Source: Geminicoccaceae bacterium
GTDB taxonomy: Bacteria > Pseudomonadota > Alphaproteobacteria > Geminicoccales > Geminicoccaceae
Reading direction: 5' to 3'
DNA length: 64,000 bases
Assembly: GCA_020638495.1 (NCBI GenBank)
Contig: JACKIN010000017.1
Coordinates: 1 to 64,000, forward strand
Shown: piece by piece, positions 1-8,790 of the stretch
Numbering within the stretch: position 1 is the stretch's first letter
How the letters are laid out: each line of letters begins with the position of its first letter
Made by a program: the position numbers and the translations under genes
The notes under the pieces: model-generated
Told to the model about the DNA's origin: nothing
The model's database searches: none
What the model saw: only the letters and a program-made list of their open reading frames with translations

Positions 1-650
1 ATCTCGAGGCCGACCATGCGGGCGGTGGTGCGGGCGTAGTTGCCGGTGGCCGAGATCACGTGATCGCAGCGAATGTCGCCCCGCGCGGTCTTGACGAGCC
101 ACTCGCCGCTCTCGCGCTCGATGCCGGTGACCGCACAGCGCTGGACGATTTCCGCCCCCATCGCCCGGGCACCCTTGGCCAGCGCCATGGTGACGTCGAC
201 CGGGGCAATATGGCCATCGGTCGGGTGCCAGAGGGCGCCGACCAGCCCGGCCGCATTCACCAGTGGCCAGAGCTTCTTGATCTCGTCGACGCCGATCAGG
301 TGGCACTCGACGCCGATGGTCTCCGCCGTGCACTGGTAGTTGCGGTATTCGTCCATACGGTCGCGGTTGGTGGCGAGGCGCAGGTTGCCGGTCTGGTGGA
401 AGCCGACATCCTGGCCGGTCTCCGCCTCGAGCTTCTTGTAGAGCTCCACCGAATACTGGTGCAGCTGGCCGACCGAGTAGGACATGTTGAAGAGCGGCAG
501 GAGGCCAGCCGCGTGCCAGGTCGAGCCAGCGGTGAGCTCGGTGCGCTCCAGCAGCACGCAGTCGGTCCAGCCCAGCTTCGCCAGATGGTAGAGAGCGCTC
601 ACGCCCACCACGCCGCCGCCGATCACCACCACCCTCGCCGTCGTCCGCAT
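1..650 (-). CDS. FAD-dependent oxidoreductase, dimethylglycine/sarcosine dehydrogenase-like (N-terminal part)
   Basis: The first 216 codons of a flavoprotein that continues beyond the left edge. The ATG at 648-650 is preceded by a purine-rich GGGGGAAG ribosome site. The N-terminus has a Rossmann dinucleotide motif (IGGGVVG, about residues 10-16) for FAD. Near residues 42-51 it has TAGSTWHAAGL, the stretch in which dimethylglycine and sarcosine dehydrogenases carry the histidine that binds FAD covalently. The following residues also fit that family (GQDVGFHQTGNLRLA; HPTDGHIAPVDVTMA). Such enzymes oxidatively demethylate N-methyl glycines in the cytoplasm and often have a C-terminal folate-binding GcvT domain, which would lie outside the window. 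Substrate is not decidable from this half. It is divergent from the DUF4139 gene. Confidence 0.85.
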   Translation of the reverse strand, partial: MRTTARVVVIGGGVVGVSALYHLAKLGWTDCVLLERTELTAGSTWHAAGLLPLFNMSYSVGQLHQYSVELYKKLEAETGQDVGFHQTGNLRLATNRDRMDEYRNYQCTAETIGVECHLIGVDEIKKLWPLVNAAGLVGALWHPTDGHIAPVDVTMALAKGARAMGAEIVQRCAVTGIERESGEWLVKTARGDIRCDHVISATGNYARTTARMVGLE

Positions 651-708
651 CGCCACGCTTCCCCCGCTTGCCGCCCGTAGGAGCTAGCAGTCGATGCCGG
701 GCAGTGGA

Positions 709-720
709 CGCGCGCGCGCG
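709..720. repeat. (CG)6 dinucleotide run
   Basis: Twelve bases of strictly alternating C and G in the 171-bp divergent spacer between the oxidoreductase and the DUF4139 gene. Alternating CG runs can adopt Z-DNA under negative supercoiling and are prone to length variation. No regulatory role is shown. No convincing -35/-10 pair was found in this spacer. Confidence 0.4.
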
Positions 721-821
721 ACAACGAGGCTCGCCAAAGCGACAAATGCCCGCCGGCTTGGCAGCGGCAGGGGGGACGGTCATAAAGTGGCTGGCACGCT
801 GTCATCTGGGAGTCGTCGCCG

Positions 822-2423
822 ATGCACCGCCGTCACCTGCCGTCCGCGCCCCCGGGCAGCTGCCGCGTCATTGCCTTGCTGATCGGCGTGTCCCTGGGGT
901 CCGCACCCGACGCACTTGCCCTGGACGTGCCGGTCGCTAGCCGGATCACCGCGGTCACCGTGCAGCTCGATCGGGCCACGGTGCGCCGCGAGGCAACGGT
1001 CGAGATCGGCCGGGGCGATCACATGCTGGTGTTTGCCGACCTGCCGGCTGCGCTCGACCGGCGCAGCCTGAACCTCGCCGGGCCGGGCGTCGTCTTGGGC
1101 CGGCCGGTCTTCCGCGAGATCGAGACGCTTGGCCCCGTGAACCCGGCGGCAGCGCGGCTCGCCGTCGAGCTCGACACCCTGGAGCGGCGGCGGCGGATCG
1201 AGCGTGATCGAATGACCGTCCAGCAGCTCGTGCTCGACGTCCTCCGCCAGCCGAACATGCAGCCGGCCATCGGCGGCGAGAATCAGCTTGCGGAGCTCGA
1301 CGGGCTGATCGGCCTCGTCGAGACGCGGAGCAGCGAGGCGCTCCGCCGGATACGGGCGGCGCAGGACGACATCGACGGTCTCGATGCCGACATCGCCCGG
1401 GTCGAGCGCGAGATCGCCCGCCTCGGCGAGGACCCGATGCGCCAGCTCGAGGTGACGGTGCCGGTGCGGGTGAGGTCGGCAGGACCGATCGAGATCGATA
1501 TCGGTTACGAGGTCCAGGGTGCCTCGTTCTCACCGACCTATGAGGCCCGACTCGCTACCGGAACGACAATGCTGCAGCTCGTGGCGCTCGCCGAGGTCAG
1601 CCAGCACACGGGCGAGGATTGGACCGACGTCGAGCTGACGCTGTCGACCGCGGCGACAAGCTGGCAGACGGCCGCACCCCCGGCGGAGCCCTGGTATATC
1701 GACATCTGGGTCGAGCAGCCGCGCCCGGCGCCGATGGCCGCCCGGGCCAGCGCCGAGAAGGTCTCGGCCGACTTCGCCGCCGTGGCGATCGACCGGAGCG
1801 CCTTCGATGCGACCTACCGACTTCCCGGCAGGGTCAGCATTGCTGCGGACGGCTCCGCGCACCGTGTGACGATCGAGGCCGTAACGCGTGCCGCCGAGCT
1901 CCTCTGGAGGGCGCTGCCCGAGTTCGACCCGACCGCCTATCTCACCGCCTCGCTCGATCATGCGGGCGAGGTGCCGCTGCTGCCCGGGCCGGTCTTCCTC
2001 TATCGGGACGGGGCGTCGATCGGCGAGACGCATCTCGCCGGGCTGCAGCCGGGCGAGCCGCTCGAGCTCGGCTTCGGTGCCGACCCGGCCGTGGAGATCG
2101 AGCGCCGGCTCCTGACCGACCAACGCTCGGCCACCGGGCTCATCGGCACCACGCGCCAGCACGAGCGCCTGTTCGCCACGACCGTCACCAACCGCCGGAC
2201 GGGCCCGGTCACGCTCGAGCTCTTCGACCGCCTGCCGGTGCCGCGCGACACCAGGATCACCGTGGAGCGGCTGCCCGAGACGACACCGCCCGCGCTCACA
2301 GCACCGGACGACCGGCCGGGCGTGCTGGTCTGGCAGCTCGAGCTGCCGCCCGGGGCGACCGAGACCGTGACGTTCGGCTACCGCGTTCGCCACCCGGCGG
2401 ATCTCCGGGTCACCGGCTTCTGA
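822..2423 (+). CDS. DUF4139 domain protein, mucoidy inhibitor MuiA-like
   Basis: A 533-residue protein starting at an ATG with GGGAG at 808-812. The N-terminus has a basic stretch followed by a hydrophobic signal-like segment (residues about 16-34, IALLIGVSLGSAPDALAL), suggesting export. Residues about 40-100 resemble the N-terminal DUF4140 domain (SRITAVTVQLDRATVRREA). Residues about 105-205 are charged and heptad-like, consistent with a coiled coil. The rest resembles DUF4139, including the characteristic C-terminal pattern of a GxVxLxLxDRLPVP segment and a final PPGATETVTFGYRV strand. Proteins of this architecture (MuiA-like) have no firmly established biochemical role. It is separated by only 48 bp from corA and may be co-transcribed with it. 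Confidence 0.75.
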   Translation: MHRRHLPSAPPGSCRVIALLIGVSLGSAPDALALDVPVASRITAVTVQLDRATVRREATVEIGRGDHMLVFADLPAALDRRSLNLAGPGVVLGRPVFREIETLGPVNPAAARLAVELDTLERRRRIERDRMTVQQLVLDVLRQPNMQPAIGGENQLAELDGLIGLVETRSSEALRRIRAAQDDIDGLDADIARVEREIARLGEDPMRQLEVTVPVRVRSAGPIEIDIGYEVQGASFSPTYEARLATGTTMLQLVALAEVSQHTGEDWTDVELTLSTAATSWQTAAPPAEPWYIDIWVEQPRPAPMAARASAEKVSADFAAVAIDRSAFDATYRLPGRVSIAADGSAHRVTIEAVTRAAELLWRALPEFDPTAYLTASLDHAGEVPLLPGPVFLYRDGASIGETHLAGLQPGEPLELGFGADPAVEIERRLLTDQRSATGLIGTTRQHERLFATTVTNRRTGPVTLELFDRLPVPRDTRITVERLPETTPPALTAPDDRPGVLVWQLELPPGATETVTFGYRVRHPADLRVTGF

Positions 2424-2471
2424 CGGCCGGCCGATGCGTCAGGGACCGATTGCCGTGGAGGGAGCCGACCA

Positions 2472-3563
2472 TTGCGCCGCATGAAGCGCCGCCTGTTCCT
2501 CAAGCGACGCACGAAGCCGGGGGCGGCACCCGGTCTGCTCATCGTCGACCCGACGGCGGCCGCGACCGGCATCACCGCCATCGCCTATGGTCCCGATCGG
2601 CTGGAGGAGATCCCCGCCTGCCCGTCGGCGCGGGTCGCCAATCTGCGCGGCTCGAGGGCCGTGCTCTGGGTCGATATCGCGGGACTTGCCGATCATGCGG
2701 CGATCAGCGAGGTCGCCACGGCCTTTGGCGTGCATCCGCTGGCCGTCGAGGATGCGGTCAACACCCATCAGCGGCCCAAGGCGGAGAGCTACGACGGCCA
2801 TGTGTTCGTCGTCTTTCGCATGCTGACTGCAGAGAGCGGGGCGGAAGGCGAGCAGGTGGCGATGGCGGTCGGCCGGGACTTCGTCTTGACCTTCCAGGAG
2901 CGGCCGGGCGACTGCTTCGAGCCGGTGCGCGAACGGCTGCGCCATGGCAAGGGGCGGGTCCGCCAGCTCGGCCCCGACTATCTCGGCTACGCGCTGATCG
3001 ATGCCGCGGTCGACAGCTATTTCCCATATCTGGAGACGCTCGGCGAGGAGATCGAGGATCTCGAGGACATGGTGGTCAAGGATCCCGAGCCCGGCCATGT
3101 CGAGCGCGTGCACCGGGTGAAGCGTGACCTGCTGAGCCTGCGCCGCGCGGTCTGGCCGATGCGCGAGATGCTGAACGCGCTGCTGCGCGACGAGCACGAG
3201 GAGATCAGCGCCACCACCCGCACCTACCTTCGCGATGCCTACGATCACGCCATCCAGCTCATGGACATGGTCGAGACCTATCGCGAAATCGCGACCAGCC
3301 TGCTCGACGTCTATCTGTCGAGCCAGAGTGCCCGAATGAACGAGATCATGAAGGTCCTGACCATTATCTCGACGATCTTCATCCCGCTCGGCTTCATCGC
3401 CAGCCTCTACGGCATGAACTTCGACACGAGCTCGCCCTGGAACATGCCCGAGCTCGCCTGGCGCTTCGGCTATCCGGCGGTCCTCGGCCTCATGGCGGCG
3501 ATCGCCTTCGGCCTCCTCTGGTCGTTCTTTCGACGTGGCTGGCTCGGCGGCGACCGGGACTAA
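2472..3563 (+). CDS. corA: CorA family magnesium/divalent cation transporter
   Basis: A 363-residue inner-membrane protein. It begins at a TTG (2472) with GGAGGGAG just upstream; an internal ATG lies three codons later. It has a long soluble N-terminal domain, a helical stalk around residues 180-290, and two C-terminal membrane segments at about 292-312 and 334-353. The CorA signature YGMN is at residues 313-316, directly after the first membrane helix, as in pentameric CorA channels that admit Mg2+ and sometimes Co2+ or Ni2+. The C-terminus is short and basic (RRGW). Length and topology are normal for the family. It precedes leuD by 85 bp, so it is probably not translationally coupled to the leucine genes. 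Confidence 0.93.
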   Translation: MRRMKRRLFLKRRTKPGAAPGLLIVDPTAAATGITAIAYGPDRLEEIPACPSARVANLRGSRAVLWVDIAGLADHAAISEVATAFGVHPLAVEDAVNTHQRPKAESYDGHVFVVFRMLTAESGAEGEQVAMAVGRDFVLTFQERPGDCFEPVRERLRHGKGRVRQLGPDYLGYALIDAAVDSYFPYLETLGEEIEDLEDMVVKDPEPGHVERVHRVKRDLLSLRRAVWPMREMLNALLRDEHEEISATTRTYLRDAYDHAIQLMDMVETYREIATSLLDVYLSSQSARMNEIMKVLTIISTIFIPLGFIASLYGMNFDTSSPWNMPELAWRFGYPAVLGLMAAIAFGLLWSFFRRGWLGGDRD

Positions 3564-3648
3564 GAGGCGCCTCTGCCGTCACCCGCTTGCCGCAGGCGAA
3601 CCGCTCGCCTATGACACGCGGCATCTCGACGCCCAGCGGAAGCCGCTC

Positions 3649-4272
3649 ATGCAAGCCTTCAAGACCCTTACCGGGATCGCCGCCCCCCTGCCGATGATCA
3701 ATGTCGACACCGACATGATCATTCCCAAGCAATTCCTGAAGACGATCAAGCGGACCGGGCTCGGCAAGAACCTCTTCGACGAGATGCGCTACGACCAGCA
3801 GGGCAAGGAGAAGCCCGAGTTCGTGCTCAATCGGGCAGCCTATCGCCAGGCCGAGGTGCTGATCGCGGGCGAGAATTTCGGCTGCGGCTCGTCGCGCGAG
3901 CATGCGCCATGGGCGCTGCTCGATTTCGGCATTCGCTGCATCATCGCCCCCTCCTATGCCGACATCTTCTTCAACAACTGCTTCAAGAACGGCATCCTCC
4001 CGATCATCCTGCCGCAGGAGACGGTGGACCTCCTGATGAAGGAGGCTGAGAACGCGCAGGGCCGGCCGTTCACCATCGATCTCGAGAGCCAGACGATCAC
4101 CCGGCCGACCGGCAACGAGCCGATCCATTTCGAGGTCGATGCATTCAGCAAGCATTGCCTGTTGAACGGCCTCGACGATATCGGGCTGACCATGGTCAAG
4201 GCGAAGTCGATCGACGGCTTCGAGGCCAGGCAGAAAGCCGCCGAGCCCTGGCTTCACAGCAGCGCCGCCTGA
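3649..4272 (+). CDS. leuD: 3-isopropylmalate dehydratase small subunit
   Basis: A 207-residue swivelling-domain subunit which, with LeuC, isomerises 2-isopropylmalate to 3-isopropylmalate in leucine synthesis. The start chosen is the ATG at 3649, where family similarity begins (MQAFKTLTGIAAPL). The reading frame is open further upstream, but that extension overlaps the end of corA and has no family resemblance. Conserved segments include NVDTDMIIPKQFLK, the GCGSSREHAPWAL motif about 65 residues later, and the ISPxYADIFFNN-type stretch (APSYADIFFNNCFKNG). No leuC is present in this window. leuB follows 78 bp downstream, giving the leuD-leuB-asd order typical of many alphaproteobacteria. Confidence 0.96.
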   Translation: MQAFKTLTGIAAPLPMINVDTDMIIPKQFLKTIKRTGLGKNLFDEMRYDQQGKEKPEFVLNRAAYRQAEVLIAGENFGCGSSREHAPWALLDFGIRCIIAPSYADIFFNNCFKNGILPIILPQETVDLLMKEAENAQGRPFTIDLESQTITRPTGNEPIHFEVDAFSKHCLLNGLDDIGLTMVKAKSIDGFEARQKAAEPWLHSSAA

Positions 4273-4350
4273 GCCTTCTCGCTCATTCGCCGCAGCACCA
4301 CCGCGGCGGCGACGCCGCTCAGGAACGCATCATCATTCGATTGCAGGACA

Positions 4351-5463
4351 ATGAATCAGGTCGGAAATCTGCTCCTTCTGCCCGGTGACGGCATTGGCCC
4401 CGAGGTGATGGGCGAGGTGCAACGCGTGGTCGGCTGGTTCCGCGATCGCCAGGGCCTCGGCTTCGAGTGCGAGACGGATCTTGTCGGCGGCTCGGCCTAT
4501 GACGCGCACGGCACGCCTTTGGCCGACAGCACGCTGGCCCTCGCCAAGGCTGCCGACGCTGTGGTGTTCGGTGCCGTGGGTGGTCCGGCCTACGACCAGC
4601 TCGAGTTCCGCCTGAAGCCGGAACAGGGCCTGCTCAAGCTGAGGAAAGAGCTCGAGCTCTTTGCCAACCTCCGCCCGGCCATGGTCTTTCCGGCCCTGGC
4701 TGAGGCGAGCTCTCTCAAGAAGGAGCTGGTCGAGGGGCTCGACATCCTCATCCTGCGGGAGCTGACCGGCGGCGTCTATTTCGGCGAGCCGCGCGGCATC
4801 GAGGAGCTGCCTGACGGAACGCGGCGGGCGGTGGACACTCAGGTCTATACCACAGCCGAAATCCGCCGCATCGCCAGCGTCGGCTTCGAGCTCAGCCGCA
4901 AGCGCCAGGGTCGCGTGACCTCGGTCGAGAAGGCCAATGTGATGCACACGGGCGTGCTCTGGCGGCAGGAAGTGACGAAGCTCCACCAGGAGCAGTTCCC
5001 GGACGTGAAGCTCGAGCACATGTATGCCGACAACTGCGCTATGCAGCTCGTCCGGCGGCCCAAGCAGTTCGACGTGATCGTCACGGACAACCTCTTCGGC
5101 GACCTGCTCTCGGACGCGGCGGCAATGCTCACGGGCTCGCTCGGCATGCTGCCCTCGGCCTCGCTCGGTGCTCCGGACCAGGCTGGTCGGCGCAAGGCGC
5201 TCTACGAGCCGGTGCACGGCTCCGCCCCCGACATCGCCGGCCAAGGCAAGGCCAACCCGCTCGCCATGCTGCTCAGCTTCGCCATGATGCTGCGCTACTC
5301 CTTCGACCTCGGCGCCGAGGCCGACCGCGTCGAGAAGGCGATAGGTGCCGTGCTCGACAAAGGCTATCGGACCGCCGACATCATGCAGCCGGGGATGCGC
5401 GAGATCTCGACGACGGCCATGGGCCAGGCCGTCCTCGACGAGCTCGACGCTTCTCTCGGCTGA
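4351..5463 (+). CDS. leuB: 3-isopropylmalate dehydrogenase
   Basis: A 370-residue NAD-dependent enzyme that oxidatively decarboxylates 3-isopropylmalate to 4-methyl-2-oxopentanoate. The ATG at 4351 follows a GCAGGA site and starts the family pattern LLLPGDGIGPEVM. Other diagnostic stretches are LRELTGGVYFGEPRG (substrate loop), VEKANVMHTGVLWR, the metal-binding aspartate region DNLFGDLLSDAAAML, and EPVHGSAPDIAGQGKANPL, which shapes the cofactor site. Full length with no anomalies. It lies between leuD and asd on the same strand, 21 bp from asd, consistent with one transcript for branched-chain and aspartate-family amino acid synthesis. Confidence 0.97.
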   Translation: MNQVGNLLLLPGDGIGPEVMGEVQRVVGWFRDRQGLGFECETDLVGGSAYDAHGTPLADSTLALAKAADAVVFGAVGGPAYDQLEFRLKPEQGLLKLRKELELFANLRPAMVFPALAEASSLKKELVEGLDILILRELTGGVYFGEPRGIEELPDGTRRAVDTQVYTTAEIRRIASVGFELSRKRQGRVTSVEKANVMHTGVLWRQEVTKLHQEQFPDVKLEHMYADNCAMQLVRRPKQFDVIVTDNLFGDLLSDAAAMLTGSLGMLPSASLGAPDQAGRRKALYEPVHGSAPDIAGQGKANPLAMLLSFAMMLRYSFDLGAEADRVEKAIGAVLDKGYRTADIMQPGMREISTTAMGQAVLDELDASLG

Positions 5464-5484
5464 GCACCGCAAAAGGTTGAAATC

Positions 5485-6501
5485 ATGGGCTATCGCGTTG
5501 CCGTAGCCGGCGCCACCGGGGCTGTCGGCCAGGAAATCCTGAACATCCTCGAGGAACTCCGCTTCCCGGCGGACGAGATCATTCCGCTCGCCTCCGAGCG
5601 CTCGGTCGGCAAGGAGGTCGCCTATGGCGACGACAAGCGGCTGAAGGTCAGGGACCTGGCCACCTTCGACTTCGAGGGCGTCGATCTCGGTCTCTTCTCG
5701 CCCGGTGCGGCGGTCTCCGCGGTGCAGGCGCCGCGCGCCGCGGCGGCGGGCTGCGTGGTGATCGACAACACCTCGCACTTCCGCATGCACCCCGAGATCC
5801 CGCTGATCGTGCCGGAGGTCAATCCGGAGGCGCTGGCCGAGTTCCGCAACAAGAACATCATCGCCAACCCCAACTGCTCGACCATCCAGATGGTGATGGC
5901 GCTCAAGCCGCTCCACGACATCGCCCGGATCAGGCGCGTCGTCGTCGCCACCTACCAGTCGGTGAGCGGCGCCGGTCAGGAGGCGATGGACGAGCTCTTC
6001 GACCAGACCAAGTCGATCTACATGAACGACAAGCAAGAGCCGAAGATCTTCACCAAGCAGATCGCCTTCAATTGCATTCCCCGGATCGACAGCTTCCTCG
6101 AAGATGGCTCGACCAAGGAGGAGTGGAAGATGACGGTCGAAACCCGCAAGATCCTCGATCCGTCGATCGAGGTGAGCGCCACCTGTGTGCGTGTTCCGGT
6201 CTTCGTCGGCCATGCGCTCGCGGTCAATGTCGAGTTCGAGGAACCGCTCGAGCCGGACGAGGCACGCCACGCGCTGCACGAGTTCCCAGGCATTCTGGTG
6301 ATCGACCGGCCGGAGGAGGACGAGTACGCAACCCAGATCGACTGCGTCGGTGACCACGCGACCTTCGTCTCGCGCATCCGCAAGGACCCGACCGTGCCGC
6401 ACGGCCTGAACCTGTGGGTGGTGGCCGACAACCTGCGCAAGGGTGCAGCGCTCAACACCGTCCAGATCGCCCAGGCGCTGGTCGAGGAAGGCTACATCTA
6501 G
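5485..6501 (+). CDS. asd: Aspartate-semialdehyde dehydrogenase
   Basis: A 338-residue NADP-dependent enzyme that reduces aspartyl phosphate to aspartate semialdehyde, the branch point to lysine, threonine, methionine and diaminopimelate. The N-terminal nucleotide motif VAVAGATGAVGQEIL begins at residue 5. The catalytic cysteine is C131 in ANPNCSTIQM. TYQSVSGAGQEAMDEL and the RVPVFVGHALAVNVEF segment with its substrate-binding histidine are conserved. The start ATG has AAAAGG upstream. It is the last gene of the leuD-leuB-asd block; xseA starts 43 bp later. Confidence 0.97.
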   Translation: MGYRVAVAGATGAVGQEILNILEELRFPADEIIPLASERSVGKEVAYGDDKRLKVRDLATFDFEGVDLGLFSPGAAVSAVQAPRAAAAGCVVIDNTSHFRMHPEIPLIVPEVNPEALAEFRNKNIIANPNCSTIQMVMALKPLHDIARIRRVVVATYQSVSGAGQEAMDELFDQTKSIYMNDKQEPKIFTKQIAFNCIPRIDSFLEDGSTKEEWKMTVETRKILDPSIEVSATCVRVPVFVGHALAVNVEFEEPLEPDEARHALHEFPGILVIDRPEEDEYATQIDCVGDHATFVSRIRKDPTVPHGLNLWVVADNLRKGAALNTVQIAQALVEEGYI

Positions 6502-6544
6502 CCTGCGGTCGACGGCCGGTCGCCCGGCTGGTAAGCCCGAGGCC

Positions 6545-7942
6545 ATGGTCTCCAACCTGCACGAGTACTCGGTCTCCGAGATCGCCTTCGCCCTGAAGAA
6601 GACGATCGAGGATGCCTATGGCCTGGTCCGGGTCAGGGGCGAGATCTCCGGCTTCAAGCGCGCCTCGAGCGGGCATCTCTACCTGGCGCTGAAGGACGAC
6701 AAGGCCGTTCTCGATGGCGTCTGCTGGCGCGGCACGGCGGGGGCGCTCGGCTTCAAGCCGGAGGATGGGCTGGAGGTCATCGCCACCGGCCGGCTGACCA
6801 CCTATCCCGGTCGCTCGCGCTACCAGCTCGTCATCGAGCACATGGAGCCGGCAGGCGTGGGCGCCCTGATGGCGCTCTTCGAGGAGCGCAAGCAACGTCT
6901 CGCTGCGGAGGGTCTGTTCGAGCCGGAGCGCAAGCGGCCCCTGCCCTATCTGCCCCGCTGCATCGGGCTCGTCACCTCGCCCACCGGTGCCGTGCTGCGC
7001 GACATCCTGCACCGTCTGGCCGAACGATTCCCCCTGTCCGTCCTGCTTTGGCCGGTGGCGGTCCAGGGCGAGGGTGCGGCGGAGCAGATCGCGGCCGCCA
7101 TCGGAGGCTTCGACCGTCTCGCCGCCGAGGGAGCGATCCCCCCACCCGACCTGCTGATCGTTGCCCGGGGCGGCGGATCGATCGAGGATCTCTGGGCCTT
7201 CAACGAGGAGGCGGTGGCGCGCGCCGTCGCCGCCTGCTCGATTCCATTGATCTCGGCCGTTGGCCATGAGACCGACACGACGCTCATCGACTTCGTCGCC
7301 GACCGCCGGGCGCCCACGCCGACCGCCGCGGCCGAGATGGCGGTGCCGGTCCGGGCAGAGCTTCTGGCCTCGACCGAGGGACTGGCCGAGCGGCTGATCC
7401 ATGCACTCGAACGTGGCCTGCGGGACCGCCGCCAGGGACTCGACGGACTCGCCCGTGGCCTCCCCGATCCCTTGGCCATCCTGCGCTTCGCCGAGCAGCG
7501 GCTCGACGACCTCACCGAGCGGCTGCGCCTGCGAACACCACTGGCGGTGCTCGACGATCAGGCCGAGAAGCTCGGGGGGCGCCATGCCCGGCTCGGCGAG
7601 CTGGTGCTGGATCGCGTCCGGCAGGCCGAGCGTGACTTGGCGCGGCTGCCGGCCGAGACGCTCGACCAGCGCATCGCTGATCGCCTGCGCGAGCTGCAGC
7701 GCAGCCTCGACGGTCCCGCCAAGCTGCTGGAGAGCCTCAGCCATCGCCGCGTGCTGGATCGGGGATACGCGCTCGTCCACGGCGCTTCGGGCGGCCTGGT
7801 CACCGGCGTCGAGGCGGCGCGCGCCGAGGCTTGTCTCCAGATCGAGTTCGCCGACGGGCGCCTGCCGGTCGTGCCCGGCGAGACGGCGAAGCCGCGACGC
7901 AAGCCTGCCACGCCGCCTGCCGACCAGGGCACGCTGCTTTGA
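6545..7942 (+). CDS. xseA: Exodeoxyribonuclease VII large subunit
   Basis: A 465-residue subunit of the single-strand exonuclease ExoVII, which acts with XseB in DNA repair. The frame is open back to an ATG at 6443, but homology begins at the ATG at 6545 (MVSNLHEYSVSEIAFALK), which avoids overlap with asd. An N-terminal OB-fold follows (GLVRVRGEISGFKRASSGH). The catalytic domain includes the family hallmark SAVGHETDTTLIDFVADRRA followed by PTPTAAAEMAVP. A long helical region around residues 300-400 precedes a small C-terminal domain (RRVLDRGYALV). xseB is not in the window. The stop overlaps the start of mazG by three bases, implying coupling. Confidence 0.95.
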   Translation: MVSNLHEYSVSEIAFALKKTIEDAYGLVRVRGEISGFKRASSGHLYLALKDDKAVLDGVCWRGTAGALGFKPEDGLEVIATGRLTTYPGRSRYQLVIEHMEPAGVGALMALFEERKQRLAAEGLFEPERKRPLPYLPRCIGLVTSPTGAVLRDILHRLAERFPLSVLLWPVAVQGEGAAEQIAAAIGGFDRLAAEGAIPPPDLLIVARGGGSIEDLWAFNEEAVARAVAACSIPLISAVGHETDTTLIDFVADRRAPTPTAAAEMAVPVRAELLASTEGLAERLIHALERGLRDRRQGLDGLARGLPDPLAILRFAEQRLDDLTERLRLRTPLAVLDDQAEKLGGRHARLGELVLDRVRQAERDLARLPAETLDQRIADRLRELQRSLDGPAKLLESLSHRRVLDRGYALVHGASGGLVTGVEAARAEACLQIEFADGRLPVVPGETAKPRRKPATPPADQGTLL

Positions 7943-8715
7943 GCGCCGAGCGGCCGATCGATCGCCTGCTCGCCGTGATGCGCCGCCTGCGCGACCCCGA
8001 GATTGGCTGCTCCTGGGACATCGAGCAGACCTTCGCCACCATCGCCCCCTATACGATCGAGGAGGCCTACGAGGTGGCGGATGCCATCGAGCGGGCCGAC
8101 TGGGAGGAGCTTCGAGGCGAGCTGGGCGATCTCCTCCTGCAGGTGGTCTATCACGCGCAGATGGCCGCCGAGGCCGGGCTTTTCGGCTTCGACGACGTGG
8201 CCACGGCGATCGCCGACAAGATGATCGCTCGCCACCCGCACGTCTTCGGCGACGTGGAGGTCAAAGGTGCGGAAGCCCAGCACGAGCACTGGGAATCGGC
8301 GAAGGCCGCCGAGCGCCAAGCCAAGGCCGCATCCGACGGGAGTGCCGCCAGCCTCCTCGACAACCTGCCGCACGGCCTGCCGGCTCTCACCCGGGCGCTC
8401 AAGCTGCAGAAGAGAGTGCTTCGCGTAGGCTTCGACTGGCCCGACATCCAAGGTGTGCGAGACAAGGTCAACGAGGAGCTGGACGAGCTGGAAAGCGCCG
8501 CCCCGGACGAGCGCGAGCTGGAGCTGGGTGACCTCCTCTTCACCCTCGTCAACCACGCGCGCCGGCTCGGGCTCGATCCGGAGACGGCGCTCAGGCGGGC
8601 CAACGCCAAGTTCGAATCGCGTTTTCGGCGGATGGAGCGGACGAGCGACAGGCCGCTCGGCGAGCTCGACCTCGAGGCCCTCGAGGCCCTCTGGCAGCGC
8701 GTCAAGACGGGCTGA
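7939..8715 (+). CDS. mazG: Nucleoside triphosphate pyrophosphohydrolase MazG
   Basis: A 258-residue all-alpha NTP pyrophosphohydrolase that clears aberrant nucleotides and may affect (p)ppGpp levels. The start is a TTG at 7939 overlapping the xseA stop (TTGA); the open frame further upstream lies inside xseA and has no MazG similarity. Two tandem MazG domains are visible. The first begins at IDRLLAVMRRLRDPE and holds the metal-binding acidic pairs EEAYEVADAI and EELRGELGDLLLQVV. The second has NEELDELE and ELELGDLLFTLVNHAR. The family tripeptide region GFDWPD precedes the second domain. Length is typical. It is translationally coupled to xseA. Confidence 0.95.
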   Translation: MSAERPIDRLLAVMRRLRDPEIGCSWDIEQTFATIAPYTIEEAYEVADAIERADWEELRGELGDLLLQVVYHAQMAAEAGLFGFDDVATAIADKMIARHPHVFGDVEVKGAEAQHEHWESAKAAERQAKAASDGSAASLLDNLPHGLPALTRALKLQKRVLRVGFDWPDIQGVRDKVNEELDELESAAPDERELELGDLLFTLVNHARRLGLDPETALRRANAKFESRFRRMERTSDRPLGELDLEALEALWQRVKTG

Positions 8716-8745
8716 GGCCGGTTGGACGGAACCGCCGAGCGGGTC

Positions 8746-8765
8746 GATCGGTTCGACAACCGATC
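8746..8765 (+). terminator. Perfect 8-bp stem-loop downstream of mazG
   Basis: GATCGGTT and AACCGATC pair perfectly around the tetraloop CGAC, 30 bp after the mazG stop and 25 bp before the PRC-barrel start. There is no T-tract, so it is not a classical intrinsic terminator. It could attenuate read-through from xseA-mazG, stabilise the upstream mRNA end, or be an operator palindrome for the next gene. Confidence 0.35.
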
Positions 8766-8790
8766 ATCCAGGAATCCGAAGGGAGCAGCG

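Noticed and set aside
1530..2393. Long open frame on the minus strand inside the DUF4139 gene
   Set aside because: GC-rich antisense shadow without family motifs or ribosome site; the plus-strand gene explains the sequence.
4333..6555. 740-codon minus-strand open frame opposite leuB and asd
   Set aside because: Composition is typical of antisense frames in high-GC DNA (Asp/Arg/His/Leu-rich, no domain), and leuB and asd are unambiguous.
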